34,262 nucleotides of DNA from Thermoplasmata archaeon (GTDB lineage Archaea; Thermoplasmatota; Thermoplasmata; Lutacidiplasmatales; UBA184). Of this stretch, positions 1 to 7,974 are shown one piece after another. The stretch is from NCBI GenBank assembly GCA_030038095.1, contig JASHPK010000022.1, positions 1-34,262 on the forward strand, read 5' to 3'. Numbering within the stretch: position 1 is the stretch's first letter; each line of letters begins with the position of its first letter. The notes below the pieces were generated by a model. It saw nothing but the letters and a program-made list of their open reading frames with translations, had not been told where the DNA came from and did not search any database. The position numbers and the translations under genes are program-made.

Positions 1-1
1 G

Positions 2-928
2 GGGCACGAGGTCGGGGCCCCGGTGTCGGAGCTGCTCGGGGGGGCGATCCGGGACCGGGTGCGCGCCTACTCGAACGGCTGGTACTCCGACTGCATCGAA
101 CCGGCGGAGTTTGCCGCGAAGGCGAAGGGAATGGTCCAGGGTGGATTCCGGGCGCTCAAGTTCGACCCGTTCGGCGACGAGTTCCGGAACCTCTCTCCGG
201 AAGGCCTCGCGGCCGCCGTCGGAAGGGTCCGCGCGGTCCGCGACGCGGTGGGACCGTACGTAGACCTCCTGATCGAGTACCATGGCCGATTCCTTCCCGA
301 GGCCGCCATCCGGGCCGGGCAGGCCCTCGACGAGTTCTCTCCCCGCTTCATGGAAGAGCCCGTCCTGCCGGAGCTCTCGGATGCCCTGCGAGGGTTCCGA
401 CGTCGGGTTCGTACGCCCGTGGCCCTCGGGGAGCGGCTCCTCCACCCCGCCGACTTCGAGAGCTTCCTCTCGCGGGGTCTCGTGGACATCCTGCAGCCGG
501 ACATCACGAACTCCGGAGGGTTCAGCTACGGGCGGGAGATCGCCGGGGTCGCCGCGGCGCGCGGGGCCCCGGTCGCCTACCACAATGCCTTCGGGCCGGT
601 CCAGACGGCCGCGACCCTCCAGATCGACGCGGTGCTCCCGACCTTCTTCCTGCAGGAGAGCTTTGAAGCGAGCTGGCCGGAGTGGAAGCGTTCCCTCGTT
701 CGAGGATACTCGATCGAGAACGGGGAGTTTCCCATCCCGGAACGTCCGGGCCTCGGGGTCCAGGTCGACGAGAGGGCGGTCGAGCGATTCCGATCGGATG
801 TGATCGAGCCCATCGGACCCGAGCCCCCCTGGGTGATCGCCGGGACCTGGGTACGCCGATCGGCGTCCTCGGCCGACTCTGCGGCGGATCGGGCCCGGGG
901 GAGCTCCGCCCAGTCCCGATCGACGTGA
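2..928 (+). CDS. Mandelate racemase/muconate lactonizing (enolase superfamily) dehydratase, 5' end outside window
   Basis: Only the C-terminal 308 residues are in the window; the reading frame is open to base 2 and the first residues (a GAPVSELLGG-type motif) are the middle of the family's N-terminal/barrel junction, so the GTG at 23 is not the real start. Acid-sugar dehydratases of this superfamily remove water from sugar acids using Mg2+. Visible active-site landmarks, in order: KFDPFG (catalytic Lys region), IEYHGRF (first metal-ligand strand with the His typical of galactonate/gluconate dehydratase-like members), FMEEPV (second metal Glu), LGERL (third metal Glu), QPDITNSGG, YHNAFGPVQ (catalytic His) and FLQES. 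This pattern favours a D-galactonate/gluconate-type dehydratase, as used in the non-phosphorylative Entner-Doudoroff pathway of Thermoplasmata, but the substrate cannot be fixed from sequence. The last 30 or so residues are low complexity (Ser, Ala, Arg) and probably a family-specific tail. Confidence 0.88.
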   Translation, partial: GHEVGAPVSELLGGAIRDRVRAYSNGWYSDCIEPAEFAAKAKGMVQGGFRALKFDPFGDEFRNLSPEGLAAAVGRVRAVRDAVGPYVDLLIEYHGRFLPEAAIRAGQALDEFSPRFMEEPVLPELSDALRGFRRRVRTPVALGERLLHPADFESFLSRGLVDILQPDITNSGGFSYGREIAGVAAARGAPVAYHNAFGPVQTAATLQIDAVLPTFFLQESFEASWPEWKRSLVRGYSIENGEFPIPERPGLGVQVDERAVERFRSDVIEPIGPEPPWVIAGTWVRRSASSADSAADRARGSSAQSRST

Positions 929-1035
929 CCCTGGGGTCCGGAAGACCGATTCCGATACCTTGGTTCAGCATCGGAAGTTGAAGAGAGCCCTTATCCGGGG
1001 CTCCCGCGTACTCTCAGGTTGCCGCGCGAAATCGC

Positions 1036-1530
1036 ATGTCGGCCGACGACGCCCTAGTCCCGCCAGAGCTCCGCCGGGTGCCGGGCAGGGCCCGCAGCTT
1101 GCTGCTCCTTCTGGTCGTGGTGGCCGTGGTGGCCACGCTAACCCTATGGGCCACTGAGCCGCAGTGGAGCTCGAAAAGCTCGTCGTCGACCACCGAGACG
1201 TTCGTCGTCGTGACGAGCGCCTTCTGGCAGTTTGTCGGGGCCGAGGGATGCTGGCCGAACGCCACCACGGGCGGTACGACCCTTCTCGCCGGAGCGGTCT
1301 GGCCCACCGGGATCGACCTCGCCTACTCCCTTCCGGGGCCGACGGCGTGTGTCGTGCGCGCGGTGGCGATCTCCACGGTCGGGTTCGGGCTCCTCAACGA
1401 CTCCGCCCCAGTCACCGTGCCCGGCTCGGGGACCGGGTGGCTGTGGGCCAACGTCTCACTGCCGGCGATCGCGTTCCAGGGCCAGCTCGACCTCTTCGTG
1501 TTCGTATCGAACCTGGGAGCCGGTCCCTAA
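1036..1530 (+). CDS. Small membrane-anchored secreted protein, unrecognised
   Basis: A 164-residue protein that I do not recognise. Residues 1-19 are charged, residues 20-40 form one strong hydrophobic segment (signal anchor or signal peptide), and a Ser/Thr linker (about 46-54) leads into a roughly 110-residue extracytoplasmic domain with two cysteines (in GCWPN and TACVVR contexts) that could form a disulfide. The C-terminal half looks like a beta-rich domain. A CTTATC box at 990-995 lies 43 bp before the ATG, so a short leader is likely. It sits just upstream of the giant surface protein on the same strand (137-bp gap) and could be an accessory surface protein; that is only inference. Confidence 0.7.
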   Translation: MSADDALVPPELRRVPGRARSLLLLLVVVAVVATLTLWATEPQWSSKSSSSTTETFVVVTSAFWQFVGAEGCWPNATTGGTTLLAGAVWPTGIDLAYSLPGPTACVVRAVAISTVGFGLLNDSAPVTVPGSGTGWLWANVSLPAIAFQGQLDLFVFVSNLGAGP

Positions 1531-1623
1531 GTGCTTCGGACGGAACGGGTCCCGCCCAAAGCTCCCGTTCAGCGCCCGGCACTTCCATTCGCCACCCGGA
1601 CGCGGAGCCGCGATGACCCCAAC

Positions 1624-1631
1624 CTTTAAGG
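1624..1631 (+). promoter_or_regulatory. Putative TATA box of the repeat surface protein gene
   Basis: CTTTAAGG is an A/T-rich island in very GC-rich DNA, centred about 41 bp before the ATG at 1668. It matches the TTAA-type boxes seen ahead of many genes here and would give a leader of about 15 nt. Confidence 0.45.
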
Positions 1632-1667
1632 CGAGGACTTGGTCGGGTTCTCACCCCCGGAACCCGA

Positions 1668-4600
1668 ATGGCCGCACGGAACCCGACCTCAGGCGCGAAC
1701 CCACCCCGGCGAACGATTCAAGCATCGGCGGAGCACCCTCCGATCTCAAGGACCGGCGACGACCGTGGAAGCCTCTTCCGCGGAGCGTGGAAGGTGGCGC
1801 CGGCCGCCGCGGTGGTGGCCCTGTTCGTCCTCGCCGCGCTGGCGGGGCCTCTCGCCCTCTCCCCGTCGATCCCCGGCCCCTCCGGGCTCTCGAAGAGCGC
1901 GTCGCCGTCGGCCGCCATCAGCCCGATCGCCTCGAAATCGACACCCACCGCGTGCAGCTCGGGGGGTCACGGTTCTCCGACGTCGGCCTCCGGGGCCAAG
2001 CTCGCCCCGGCGGCCGCTCCGGCCTCTCCCGCGGCTCGAGCCTCATTATCGCCCGACCAGTCCCCCCTGTTCAACTCTCAGGTCGTGCCCTACGCGGTGC
2101 TGACGGGGCCGTATGCCTACGTCGCCAAGGGGGCCGCGCTCCGGGACCAGGGATACGGGCTGATCAACCTCACGTGGCCGGGATCCTCGACCTCGAACTT
2201 GGTCGCCGCGTACATGATCTGGTCGGAGATGAACAACTCCGTCCCTCCATCCTACGGAACGTTGAACGGCGTGAACGTCACCGGGACGTGGACGGCGTAC
2301 GCCACGCCTTCACCCTGCTGGTCCCAGACGTACATCTACACGTTCGTCGCGGAGGTCACCAGCGACGTCGTGAACGGGATCAACAATCTCACCAACTTCC
2401 CCTCCAGCTTGACCAACGGGTACGATCCGTGGAACCAGACCGAGACGGGGATCCTCGATGAGGGGGTCTCCCTGATCGCCATCTACGATACCGGGAGCCG
2501 GGCGATCCAGCAGATCACCGTGTACTCGGGCGCGCTGACGAGCGAAGGCGCGACGCTCTCCGCGCAGCTCAACTACAGCACCGCGAACCGCACCGGTGCG
2601 AACACCACCTACATCGTCGCGGACGGCCAGCTTCCCGGGAACGAGGCGGAGTGGAACGGGACGGTCATCGACACGAACGCGTTCCCGGGCAGCGATCCGA
2701 AGGAGTCGCCCTACACCTGGAGCTACGGGAACCTCTCGGACACGAAGACCTACGCCGTCAACGTGACTGCCGGCGCCAACAACACGACGGCGGCGATGTT
2801 CCCCACCGACGGCGACTGCTTCACCTGGGTCGGCCAGGTGGTGGATGTCGGAGTGCCGGCCCTTCCTCCACCGTACAAGGTCACGTTCCAGGAGCAAGGT
2901 CTCCCCAACGGCGCGACGTGGAACGTCACCACGAACGGGACCACCCACACCGGTACCGTGGTGAGCGGCACGAGCTCGTTGAGCTTCAAGGTCCTCAACG
3001 GCACCTACAGCTACTCGGCTTCCCCCGTGACGGGGTACTCCTCGATCGCGCTCAAGGGCAGCTACACGATCGCGGGAGGTCCGGCTTTCCTCCGGATTCC
3101 GTACCATGAGATCCTCTATCCGATCACCTTCAACGAGACGGGGATTCCCCCGACCTCGTATCTGAGCTGGACGGTGGGGCTCAACAACACTTCGCAAGCG
3201 CTCGAGGTGTCCGGGTCCGCGACGGTCCCCCTCGGGATCGTGTTCGGGGCACCGAACGGGACCTACAACTTCACGGTCAGCGACTCCGGCCTCTACGTCC
3301 CCGAGCCGGCGAACGGCACCGTCACCGTGAACGGCGGGGGCGTTTCCGAGAGCATCCTGTTCGTTCCCCCACCCCTCTACAACATCACCTTCCAGGAGCA
3401 GTACCTCGCCCCGGGCACCAGCTGGGGAGCCGACGTCTCCTCGAATTGGGCGTACTTCACGAACACCACGTCGAGCGATTCGTTCACGCTCCAGCTTCCG
3501 AACGCGACGTACGGATACGACTACGTGAACGCCCTCGCGGTCGCGGGATACCAGCCTCCCACCTCCTTCTACTTCACCGTCACTGGAGCTCCGGAGACGG
3601 TGCTCCTGAACTACTCGCTGCTCTACCCCGTGTACCTCAACGAGACCGGACTGCCGACCGGGACGTCGTGGTCGGCGTACCTCCAGGGGATCACCGGGGA
3701 GACTACCGGGTACTCCACGAACTCGACCATCGAGTGGGCCATGCCGAACGGCTCGTACGAGTTCTACGTGATCCCGGTCTGGGCGTACGATGTGAGCCCT
3801 ATATCGGGCGATCTCACCGTGAACGGCGCGTTCGCGAACGCGTCGGTCGTGTTCACCCTCGCCCCGACCTACCTGCTGCAGTTCAACGAGACCGGACTCC
3901 CGACCGGGACCACTTGGTCGGTCTCGCTCACGCTGCCGACCTCGGCGGTGGTGACCGTCAACTCCACCGCGACGACCCTCTCCTTCGAGGAACCGAACGG
4001 ATCCTACGCGTTCACCGTCGGGGCCGTCGCCGGATTCGAGGTGACCCCCACGTACGGATATCCTGACATCGACGGGGCGGCCGTCTACGAACCGGTCGTA
4101 TTCTCGGCCGTCTATCCCGTCACCTTCACCGAGACGGGACTCCCGAGCGGGACCGACTGGGATGTCCTGTTCGCTGACTTCTACAACTACACCGACACTC
4201 CGACGATGGGCTTTCTGACTCCGAACGGCACGTATTCGTACTACGTGTACTCGGTCGGGACGTTCATCCCGACGCCCCAGACGGGATCTCTCACCGTGAA
4301 CGGGACGGGCCTTACCGTCTCGGTCGTCTTCTCGTCGACGGTGTCGCCGACCTACACGGTCACGTTCACGGAGACCGGTCTGCCCGCCTCGACCAACTGG
4401 TCGATCACGCTCAACTACTATACCGAGGCCACGACCGGCTCGACCCTCAACTTCACCGAGGACAACGGGTCGTATCCGTTCTCGGTCGGGGGCGGGATCG
4501 GATACGTCGCGAGCCCGGCCTCGGGAACCCTCAACGTTTCGGGCAAGCCCGCGTCCCAGTCGGTCGCGTTCAGCATCCCCACGGGGCTCTACCTGGTCTC

Positions 4601-5309
4601 GTTCACGGAGTTCAACCTACCGAACGGAGCGACCTGGTTCGTCAACATCACCGGTCAACCGGGTCTCGTCGCGACGGTCGAAGCGGGATCGGGCCATTCC
4701 GTCTCGACCTCCCTGCTGAACAACACCTACACGTTCACTGCCGCCACCAGCGCGAAAGGGTGGAGCACGACGGCGGGCGGCCAGTTCACCGTGAACGGCG
4801 GGCCGGTGCTGAAGACGGTGTCATTCACCGGTCCACCGCCCGCGACCTACGAGGTGACCTTCGTGGAGAAGAACCTCCCGTCGGGCGTGACCTGGTTCAT
4901 CAACATCAGCGGACAGTCCCCACTGAGCGCGACGGTCTCGAGCTCGGGCGGGACCCAGGTCTCGGTGAACCTCACGAACGCGAGCTACACCTACGCCGCG
5001 GCCACCAACTCGAAGGACTGGACTGCCTCGGGCGGGACCGTCACGGTGAACGGGGCCGCGCAAGAGGTGACGGTCACGTTCTCGAACTCCGGCAATGTCC
5101 CGCCGCCGTCGTCCTCCTCCTCGTCCCCGGCCCTCCCGTGGACCTGGATTGCCGTGGCGATCCTGGCGCTGGCCGCGCTCCTCCTCATCTTCTTCCTGAT
5201 CTACCGCCGGCGCAAGAAGGAAGAGAAGCCGGGAACCTCGACGACCCCGGGCGCGGGACCCGGCGCGGCCTCGACCTCGACGACGCCCCCTCCGCCCAAG
5301 CCGAACTAG
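1668..5309 (+). CDS. Giant cell-surface protein with nine GLP-x-G-T-x-W repeats, single C-terminal membrane anchor
   Basis: This 1213-residue protein is almost certainly exported and anchored in the cytoplasmic membrane. A hydrophobic segment near residues 42-60 is the export signal, preceded by a roughly 40-residue basic, Pro-rich leader that makes the exact start uncertain. Residues about 137-397 resemble the DUF3344-type surface domain (AAYMIWSEMNN, LNGVNVTGTW). Residues about 404-1140 hold nine copies of an 80-90 residue unit opening with V-T-F-x-E-x-G-L-P-x-G-T-x-W and containing PNGTY and VNG turns, a repeat common in Thermoplasmata surface and thermopsin-like proteins. A Pro/Ser linker precedes a membrane helix (about 1157-1180) followed by RRRKKEEK and a Ser/Thr/Pro cytoplasmic tail. 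N-x-S/T sequons are abundant, so heavy N-glycosylation is expected. No catalytic motif was seen. Likely roles are envelope structure or adhesion (inference). Confidence 0.85.
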   Translation: MAARNPTSGANPPRRTIQASAEHPPISRTGDDRGSLFRGAWKVAPAAAVVALFVLAALAGPLALSPSIPGPSGLSKSASPSAAISPIASKSTPTACSSGGHGSPTSASGAKLAPAAAPASPAARASLSPDQSPLFNSQVVPYAVLTGPYAYVAKGAALRDQGYGLINLTWPGSSTSNLVAAYMIWSEMNNSVPPSYGTLNGVNVTGTWTAYATPSPCWSQTYIYTFVAEVTSDVVNGINNLTNFPSSLTNGYDPWNQTETGILDEGVSLIAIYDTGSRAIQQITVYSGALTSEGATLSAQLNYSTANRTGANTTYIVADGQLPGNEAEWNGTVIDTNAFPGSDPKESPYTWSYGNLSDTKTYAVNVTAGANNTTAAMFPTDGDCFTWVGQVVDVGVPALPPPYKVTFQEQGLPNGATWNVTTNGTTHTGTVVSGTSSLSFKVLNGTYSYSASPVTGYSSIALKGSYTIAGGPAFLRIPYHEILYPITFNETGIPPTSYLSWTVGLNNTSQALEVSGSATVPLGIVFGAPNGTYNFTVSDSGLYVPEPANGTVTVNGGGVSESILFVPPPLYNITFQEQYLAPGTSWGADVSSNWAYFTNTTSSDSFTLQLPNATYGYDYVNALAVAGYQPPTSFYFTVTGAPETVLLNYSLLYPVYLNETGLPTGTSWSAYLQGITGETTGYSTNSTIEWAMPNGSYEFYVIPVWAYDVSPISGDLTVNGAFANASVVFTLAPTYLLQFNETGLPTGTTWSVSLTLPTSAVVTVNSTATTLSFEEPNGSYAFTVGAVAGFEVTPTYGYPDIDGAAVYEPVVFSAVYPVTFTETGLPSGTDWDVLFADFYNYTDTPTMGFLTPNGTYSYYVYSVGTFIPTPQTGSLTVNGTGLTVSVVFSSTVSPTYTVTFTETGLPASTNWSITLNYYTEATTGSTLNFTEDNGSYPFSVGGGIGYVASPASGTLNVSGKPASQSVAFSIPTGLYLVSFTEFNLPNGATWFVNITGQPGLVATVEAGSGHSVSTSLLNNTYTFTAATSAKGWSTTAGGQFTVNGGPVLKTVSFTGPPPATYEVTFVEKNLPSGVTWFINISGQSPLSATVSSSGGTQVSVNLTNASYTYAAATNSKDWTASGGTVTVNGAAQEVTVTFSNSGNVPPPSSSSSSPALPWTWIAVAILALAALLLIFFLIYRRRKKEEKPGTSTTPGAGPGAASTSTTPPPPKPN
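2879..5090 (+). repeat. Tandem protein-coding repeat block (nine units of about 250 bp)
   Basis: The DNA coding for the nine GLP-x-G-T-x-W units starts near 2879, 3119, 3380, 3629, 3870, 4119, 4359, 4599 and 4850. The units are diverged at nucleotide level, most strongly conserved over the first 40-50 bases of each, and two neighbouring pairs (units 4/5 and 8/9) are the most alike. This suggests growth by local duplication followed by drift. Confidence 0.8.
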
Positions 5310-5391
5310 GGGACCTCGCGGCTCCCAACCTGCCCCGGCGCCGCGACGACGGCGCCGGTCGGGTCTAAGCCACGGAGGGCCGGGCGACCAA

Positions 5392-5463
5392 GCCGCCAGA
5401 GAGGATCGAACTCCCGACCTGCTGATTACAACTCAGCCGCTCTCCCGACTGAGCTATGGCGGC
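5392..5463 (-). tRNA. tRNA-Thr (anticodon UGU)
   Basis: Read on the minus strand, the 72 nt fold as a complete cloverleaf: acceptor GCCGCCA pairs with TGGCGGC, D-stem GCTC/GAGC, anticodon stem GCTGA/TCAGC around loop GTTGTAA (anticodon TGT), and T-stem GGGAG/CTCTC (one G-T pair) with loop TTCGATC. No CCA is encoded (the next bases read TTGG), as is usual in archaea. No intron is present. A CTTACG box about 31 bp upstream is the likely promoter. Confidence 0.93.
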
Positions 5464-5491
5464 ATCCGAGAGAGACCTACGGTCGTGGGAC

Positions 5492-5497
5492 CGTAAG
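5492..5497 (-). promoter_or_regulatory. Putative TATA box of tRNA-Thr
   Basis: On the minus strand CTTACG is centred about 31 bp before the first base of tRNA-Thr, close to the spacing seen for the other tRNA and for the leaderless genes in this window. Confidence 0.4.
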
Positions 5498-5609
5498 GCT
5501 TTCCCGCATCGCCGTGCGACTTCCGCGCTCGGCGTGGTCCAGCGCTCGGCCACGCGACCTTCATGAAGGGACCGGGCGTTCGATGAACGACCGCGATGAA
5601 CGCGACTGG

Positions 5610-5615
5610 GATATC
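5610..5615 (+). promoter_or_regulatory. Putative TATA box of the VOC-fold gene
   Basis: GATATC is centred 28.5 bp upstream of the GTG at 5641, exactly the spacing expected for a leaderless archaeal transcript. This is a main reason for preferring the GTG start. Confidence 0.45.
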
Positions 5616-5640
5616 AACCGGGAAACAGAGGGCCGCTGGT

Positions 5641-6054
5641 GTGAGCTTCGACTTCGTCTACACCGCGATTCGGGTCCGAGACATGGCCGCCTCGATGAAC
5701 TTCTATACGGAAATCTTGGGAATGGAAGTCGTCGAGCCGCTTCAGCCAACGCCATTCACCAAGGGACAGGTGGTCATCCTCCGGAGCCCCGACGGTTCCC
5801 AGCAGCTCGAGCTGAATTGGTATGAGCCGGGGAGCCGGTTCGGTCCGAAATACACGAACGGGGAGGAGATGGACCACCTCGCGTTCGAGTGCGACGACGT
5901 GCCATCCGCGGTCGACGCGCTAGAGCGCCAGGGCGTGGAGGTACTTGTCCGCTCAAAGGAAATCGGGAACTGGAACGAGGCTTTTGTCAAGGACCCGAAC
6001 GGTATCTGGGTCGAATTACTACCGAGAAAGCGACCGACTGCTCCGAGCCAGTGA
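5641..6054 (+). CDS. VOC superfamily protein (glyoxalase I / dioxygenase fold)
   Basis: A 137-residue protein with two beta-alpha-beta-beta-beta modules of the vicinal oxygen chelate fold; it probably binds one divalent metal in the cytoplasm. Typical landmarks are YTAIRVRDM at the first strand, FYTEILGME, LELNWYEPG (Glu57), DHLAFECDD (His79) and DPNGIWVELLP (Glu125). These correspond to three of the four glyoxalase I metal ligands; the first ligand, normally His in the opening strand, is Tyr7 here, so methylglyoxal activity is not assured. An ATG 45 nt upstream (5596) is in frame, but the 15 extra residues fall outside the domain, whereas the GTG at 5641 starts four residues before the first strand and lies 28.5 bp after a TATA-like GATATC. 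Third codon positions are less G/C-rich than in most neighbours. Confidence 0.83.
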   Translation: MSFDFVYTAIRVRDMAASMNFYTEILGMEVVEPLQPTPFTKGQVVILRSPDGSQQLELNWYEPGSRFGPKYTNGEEMDHLAFECDDVPSAVDALERQGVEVLVRSKEIGNWNEAFVKDPNGIWVELLPRKRPTAPSQ

Positions 6055-6282
6055 GAAGGGTGGAATAGAGTGAGCTCTCGCCGGCCTGACGTGGGGCGCG
6101 CGGCCGATGACCTACCCGTGACCCGGTTGAGCGCGGGCTGAGAGACGGAGAGAACTCGAACCTGCTTACTCGGGCCGGCTTTGTCCGGGCGCTGCCCATC
6201 GGCGTCCCCCGGCGAACGGGCTGCTGGAAGGTGTAGCCAAGTCCACAGAACAGGTATCCCCCATGAGTCGGGTCCGGTTTTC

Positions 6283-6816
6283 ATGTCGGCCGTGCCAGTA
6301 ACACCTTCGGTTCCATGGACCGTGTCTCACGCCCGCACCACCTCTGGAGGGACTGCAGAGACGCTGGTCCTGGTCGGACTCATTCTACAGGTCCTGGGGG
6401 GAGCCCTCGTGATCGGAGGGCTGACCTGGTTCTTCGGCTACTCGGCCTTCCACCCCTTCCCGTTCCTTTGGGCAGCCATTATCGGCGGCGTGGTCGTGTC
6501 CGCGATCGTTGTCCTGTTCCTCTACTTTGCTTACACGCTTTCTTACCAGCGAATCCGACGCGGAGAATACGAGGCTGCCCGGACTCCCACCTTGGTGATT
6601 GGAATCCTTTCCCTGTTCGCGGGCCTTATCCCGGGAATCCTCTACCTCATCGGATACGCGAAGCTGGATTCGGCCGTTCGGGAGCAGCAGTCGTCAGCGA
6701 CCGGGTATGCTGCGTTCACGCCAGGTTCGCTGGTGGCGTGCAAGGGCTGCGGACGGGTCTATCCGATCGGTCATTCGGCGTTCTGCCCAGCTTGCGGTCA
6801 GAAGATGGCGGCCTAG
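6283..6816 (+). CDS. Three-helix membrane protein with C-terminal zinc ribbon
   Basis: A 177-residue protein with predicted membrane helices near residues 26-50, 62-86 and 103-124, followed by a cytoplasmic zinc ribbon made of Cys153-x2-Cys156 and Cys168-x2-Cys171 (CKGCG and CPACG). The arrangement resembles archaeal DUF-type integral membrane proteins with a DUF4190-like core in which a zinc ribbon monitors or binds a partner; I cannot assign a function. An open frame extends upstream to 6181, but those 34 residues are Arg/Ser/Gly-rich and non-hydrophobic, and the ATG at 6283 lies about 27 bp after GGTATC, a weak TATA candidate. It stands alone with no co-directional neighbour closer than 160 bp. 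Confidence 0.75.
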   Translation: MSAVPVTPSVPWTVSHARTTSGGTAETLVLVGLILQVLGGALVIGGLTWFFGYSAFHPFPFLWAAIIGGVVVSAIVVLFLYFAYTLSYQRIRRGEYEAARTPTLVIGILSLFAGLIPGILYLIGYAKLDSAVREQQSSATGYAAFTPGSLVACKGCGRVYPIGHSAFCPACGQKMAA

Positions 6817-6976
6817 ACCCGGAGTCTACTCATCAACTCGTGCAGCGCGGGCGCGGGGTTAATGTGGGACCCGCGAGGTCGAGGGCGGACCGCGATGAGG
6901 GCGGCGTAGCGAAGCTCACGAGAAGCGATGCCCTGCGGTGAGTCCGCCTTTTGGGAGCCCACTCGTTATATCGGGC

Positions 6977-7582
6977 ATGCACGAACGCAGCTTCACGGCC
7001 CGACCTACCCGAGCGGTCCGCTATGACCGGGCGGGGCGCACCGGTGTTGTGCGGGTCTTTTACGGGAGCACCTTGCGACCCGAGGACAGCGGATTCCCCT
7101 CGCTGATGGGATGGAAGAGAGGTCCAGCGACAGGAGTCGGGTTCCCGACCATCCAGTGCACCGTGACGTGCGATCAACCCGGCTATTGGAGCAACCTCGG
7201 ATGGATTCAGTGGGTAACGATGGATTATCATGGAGGGCACAAGGATGCGGCCCTCGTCGACCGACCCCCGTCGATGGCCCAGCTCGATCTTCCGTTCTCG
7301 ACGTTCGGCTACTGCCCCACATTCTTCGACGCCCCGGCGTACCCTTCGCACCCGAAGATCAACTGGAATGCCTCTCTCTTTCTCTGCACGTTTCCGATGA
7401 TGACCCGACGTGAGCCGATTGTGCCGCTGACGGGTTTCGAGTGGGGGTACCGGATCCCGCATCGGGGTGGCGCGGTCACCCGACTTCCGCTCCGAGTCGC
7501 GAAGGACGAGGACTGGAAGAGGACTCGAACGGAGGTCGCGCGGCGGCACCGAACGTGGACCTTTGCTCCCTCCTTCGTCTGA
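6977..7582 (+). CDS. Unrecognised soluble protein rich in aromatic residues
   Basis: A 201-residue protein that I do not recognise. It has no membrane helix or signal peptide. The core (about residues 45-180) is rich in Trp, Tyr, Phe and His (for example GWIQWVTMDYHGG, FSTFGYCPTFF, GFEWGYRI), with three scattered cysteines (in TIQCTVTC and FGYCP contexts), giving the composition of a real folded protein rather than a shadow frame. The frame is open 13 codons upstream (6938); the ATG at 6977 is chosen because the upstream part is unconvincing. A TTATAT island at 6966-6971 is too close to that ATG to be its TATA box, so the true start may lie further in (GTG at 7049). Bases 7583-7974 downstream are empty. 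Confidence 0.6.
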   Translation: MHERSFTARPTRAVRYDRAGRTGVVRVFYGSTLRPEDSGFPSLMGWKRGPATGVGFPTIQCTVTCDQPGYWSNLGWIQWVTMDYHGGHKDAALVDRPPSMAQLDLPFSTFGYCPTFFDAPAYPSHPKINWNASLFLCTFPMMTRREPIVPLTGFEWGYRIPHRGGAVTRLPLRVAKDEDWKRTRTEVARRHRTWTFAPSFV

Positions 7583-7974
7583 AGGTCGGACCGGACGCCG
7601 CGGCCGGGCCAACGACAGGAGTTCGATGGCACAGGTCTTTCGGCGAGCAGCGCGCGCGTCTGATGGCAGAACCGCGTTCAGTAGGAGGAGGGAGGGTACC
7701 CAGGCGTGGTTGCTTCGACGCTATAGCGGGGAGAATGCCCCTCCGAGAGTCAGTCCGCGGCCCCGGGAGGAGGTCCGAAGGGGCTCCGTAGAACCGGACC
7801 GGCGATTGCCGACGGGCCGGTTCAAACCTTGGTCGACCGGACCGGATACCCCCGGAAGCCCAAGAGTCCTCTCTCGCCGCGACAAGACTCGGGTCCGATG
7901 AATTCTCTATCCTCCTGCCACCGGCCCCTCCGGGTTTTGTCTCCCCGCGGGATTCAACTTGGGAGAATCACCGG
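7583..7974. other. Gene-poor interval between the aromatic-rich protein and the M19 dipeptidase
   Basis: About 390 bp without a convincing gene. Open frames exist on both strands but are Arg/Gly/Pro-rich with no domain, as expected by chance at this base composition. An A/T-richer patch around 7898-7912 (GAATTCTCTATCC) could hold promoter elements, but its spacing to the ATG at 7975 is too long for the leaderless pattern. Confidence 0.55.

Noticed and set aside
5392-5463. tRNA-Thr as attachment site of an integrated island to its right
   Set aside because: The tRNA 3' end faces left, away from the loose 5.5-11 kb stretch, and I found no integrase and no second copy of the tRNA 3' end.
5365-5553. 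Minus-strand open frame across tRNA-Thr
   Set aside because: Its translation contains the typical peptide produced by reading through a tRNA gene; there is no independent support for a protein.
6966-6971. TTATAT as the TATA box of the gene at 6977
   Set aside because: It ends only 5 bp before the ATG; archaeal TATA boxes need about 25 bp to the transcript start.
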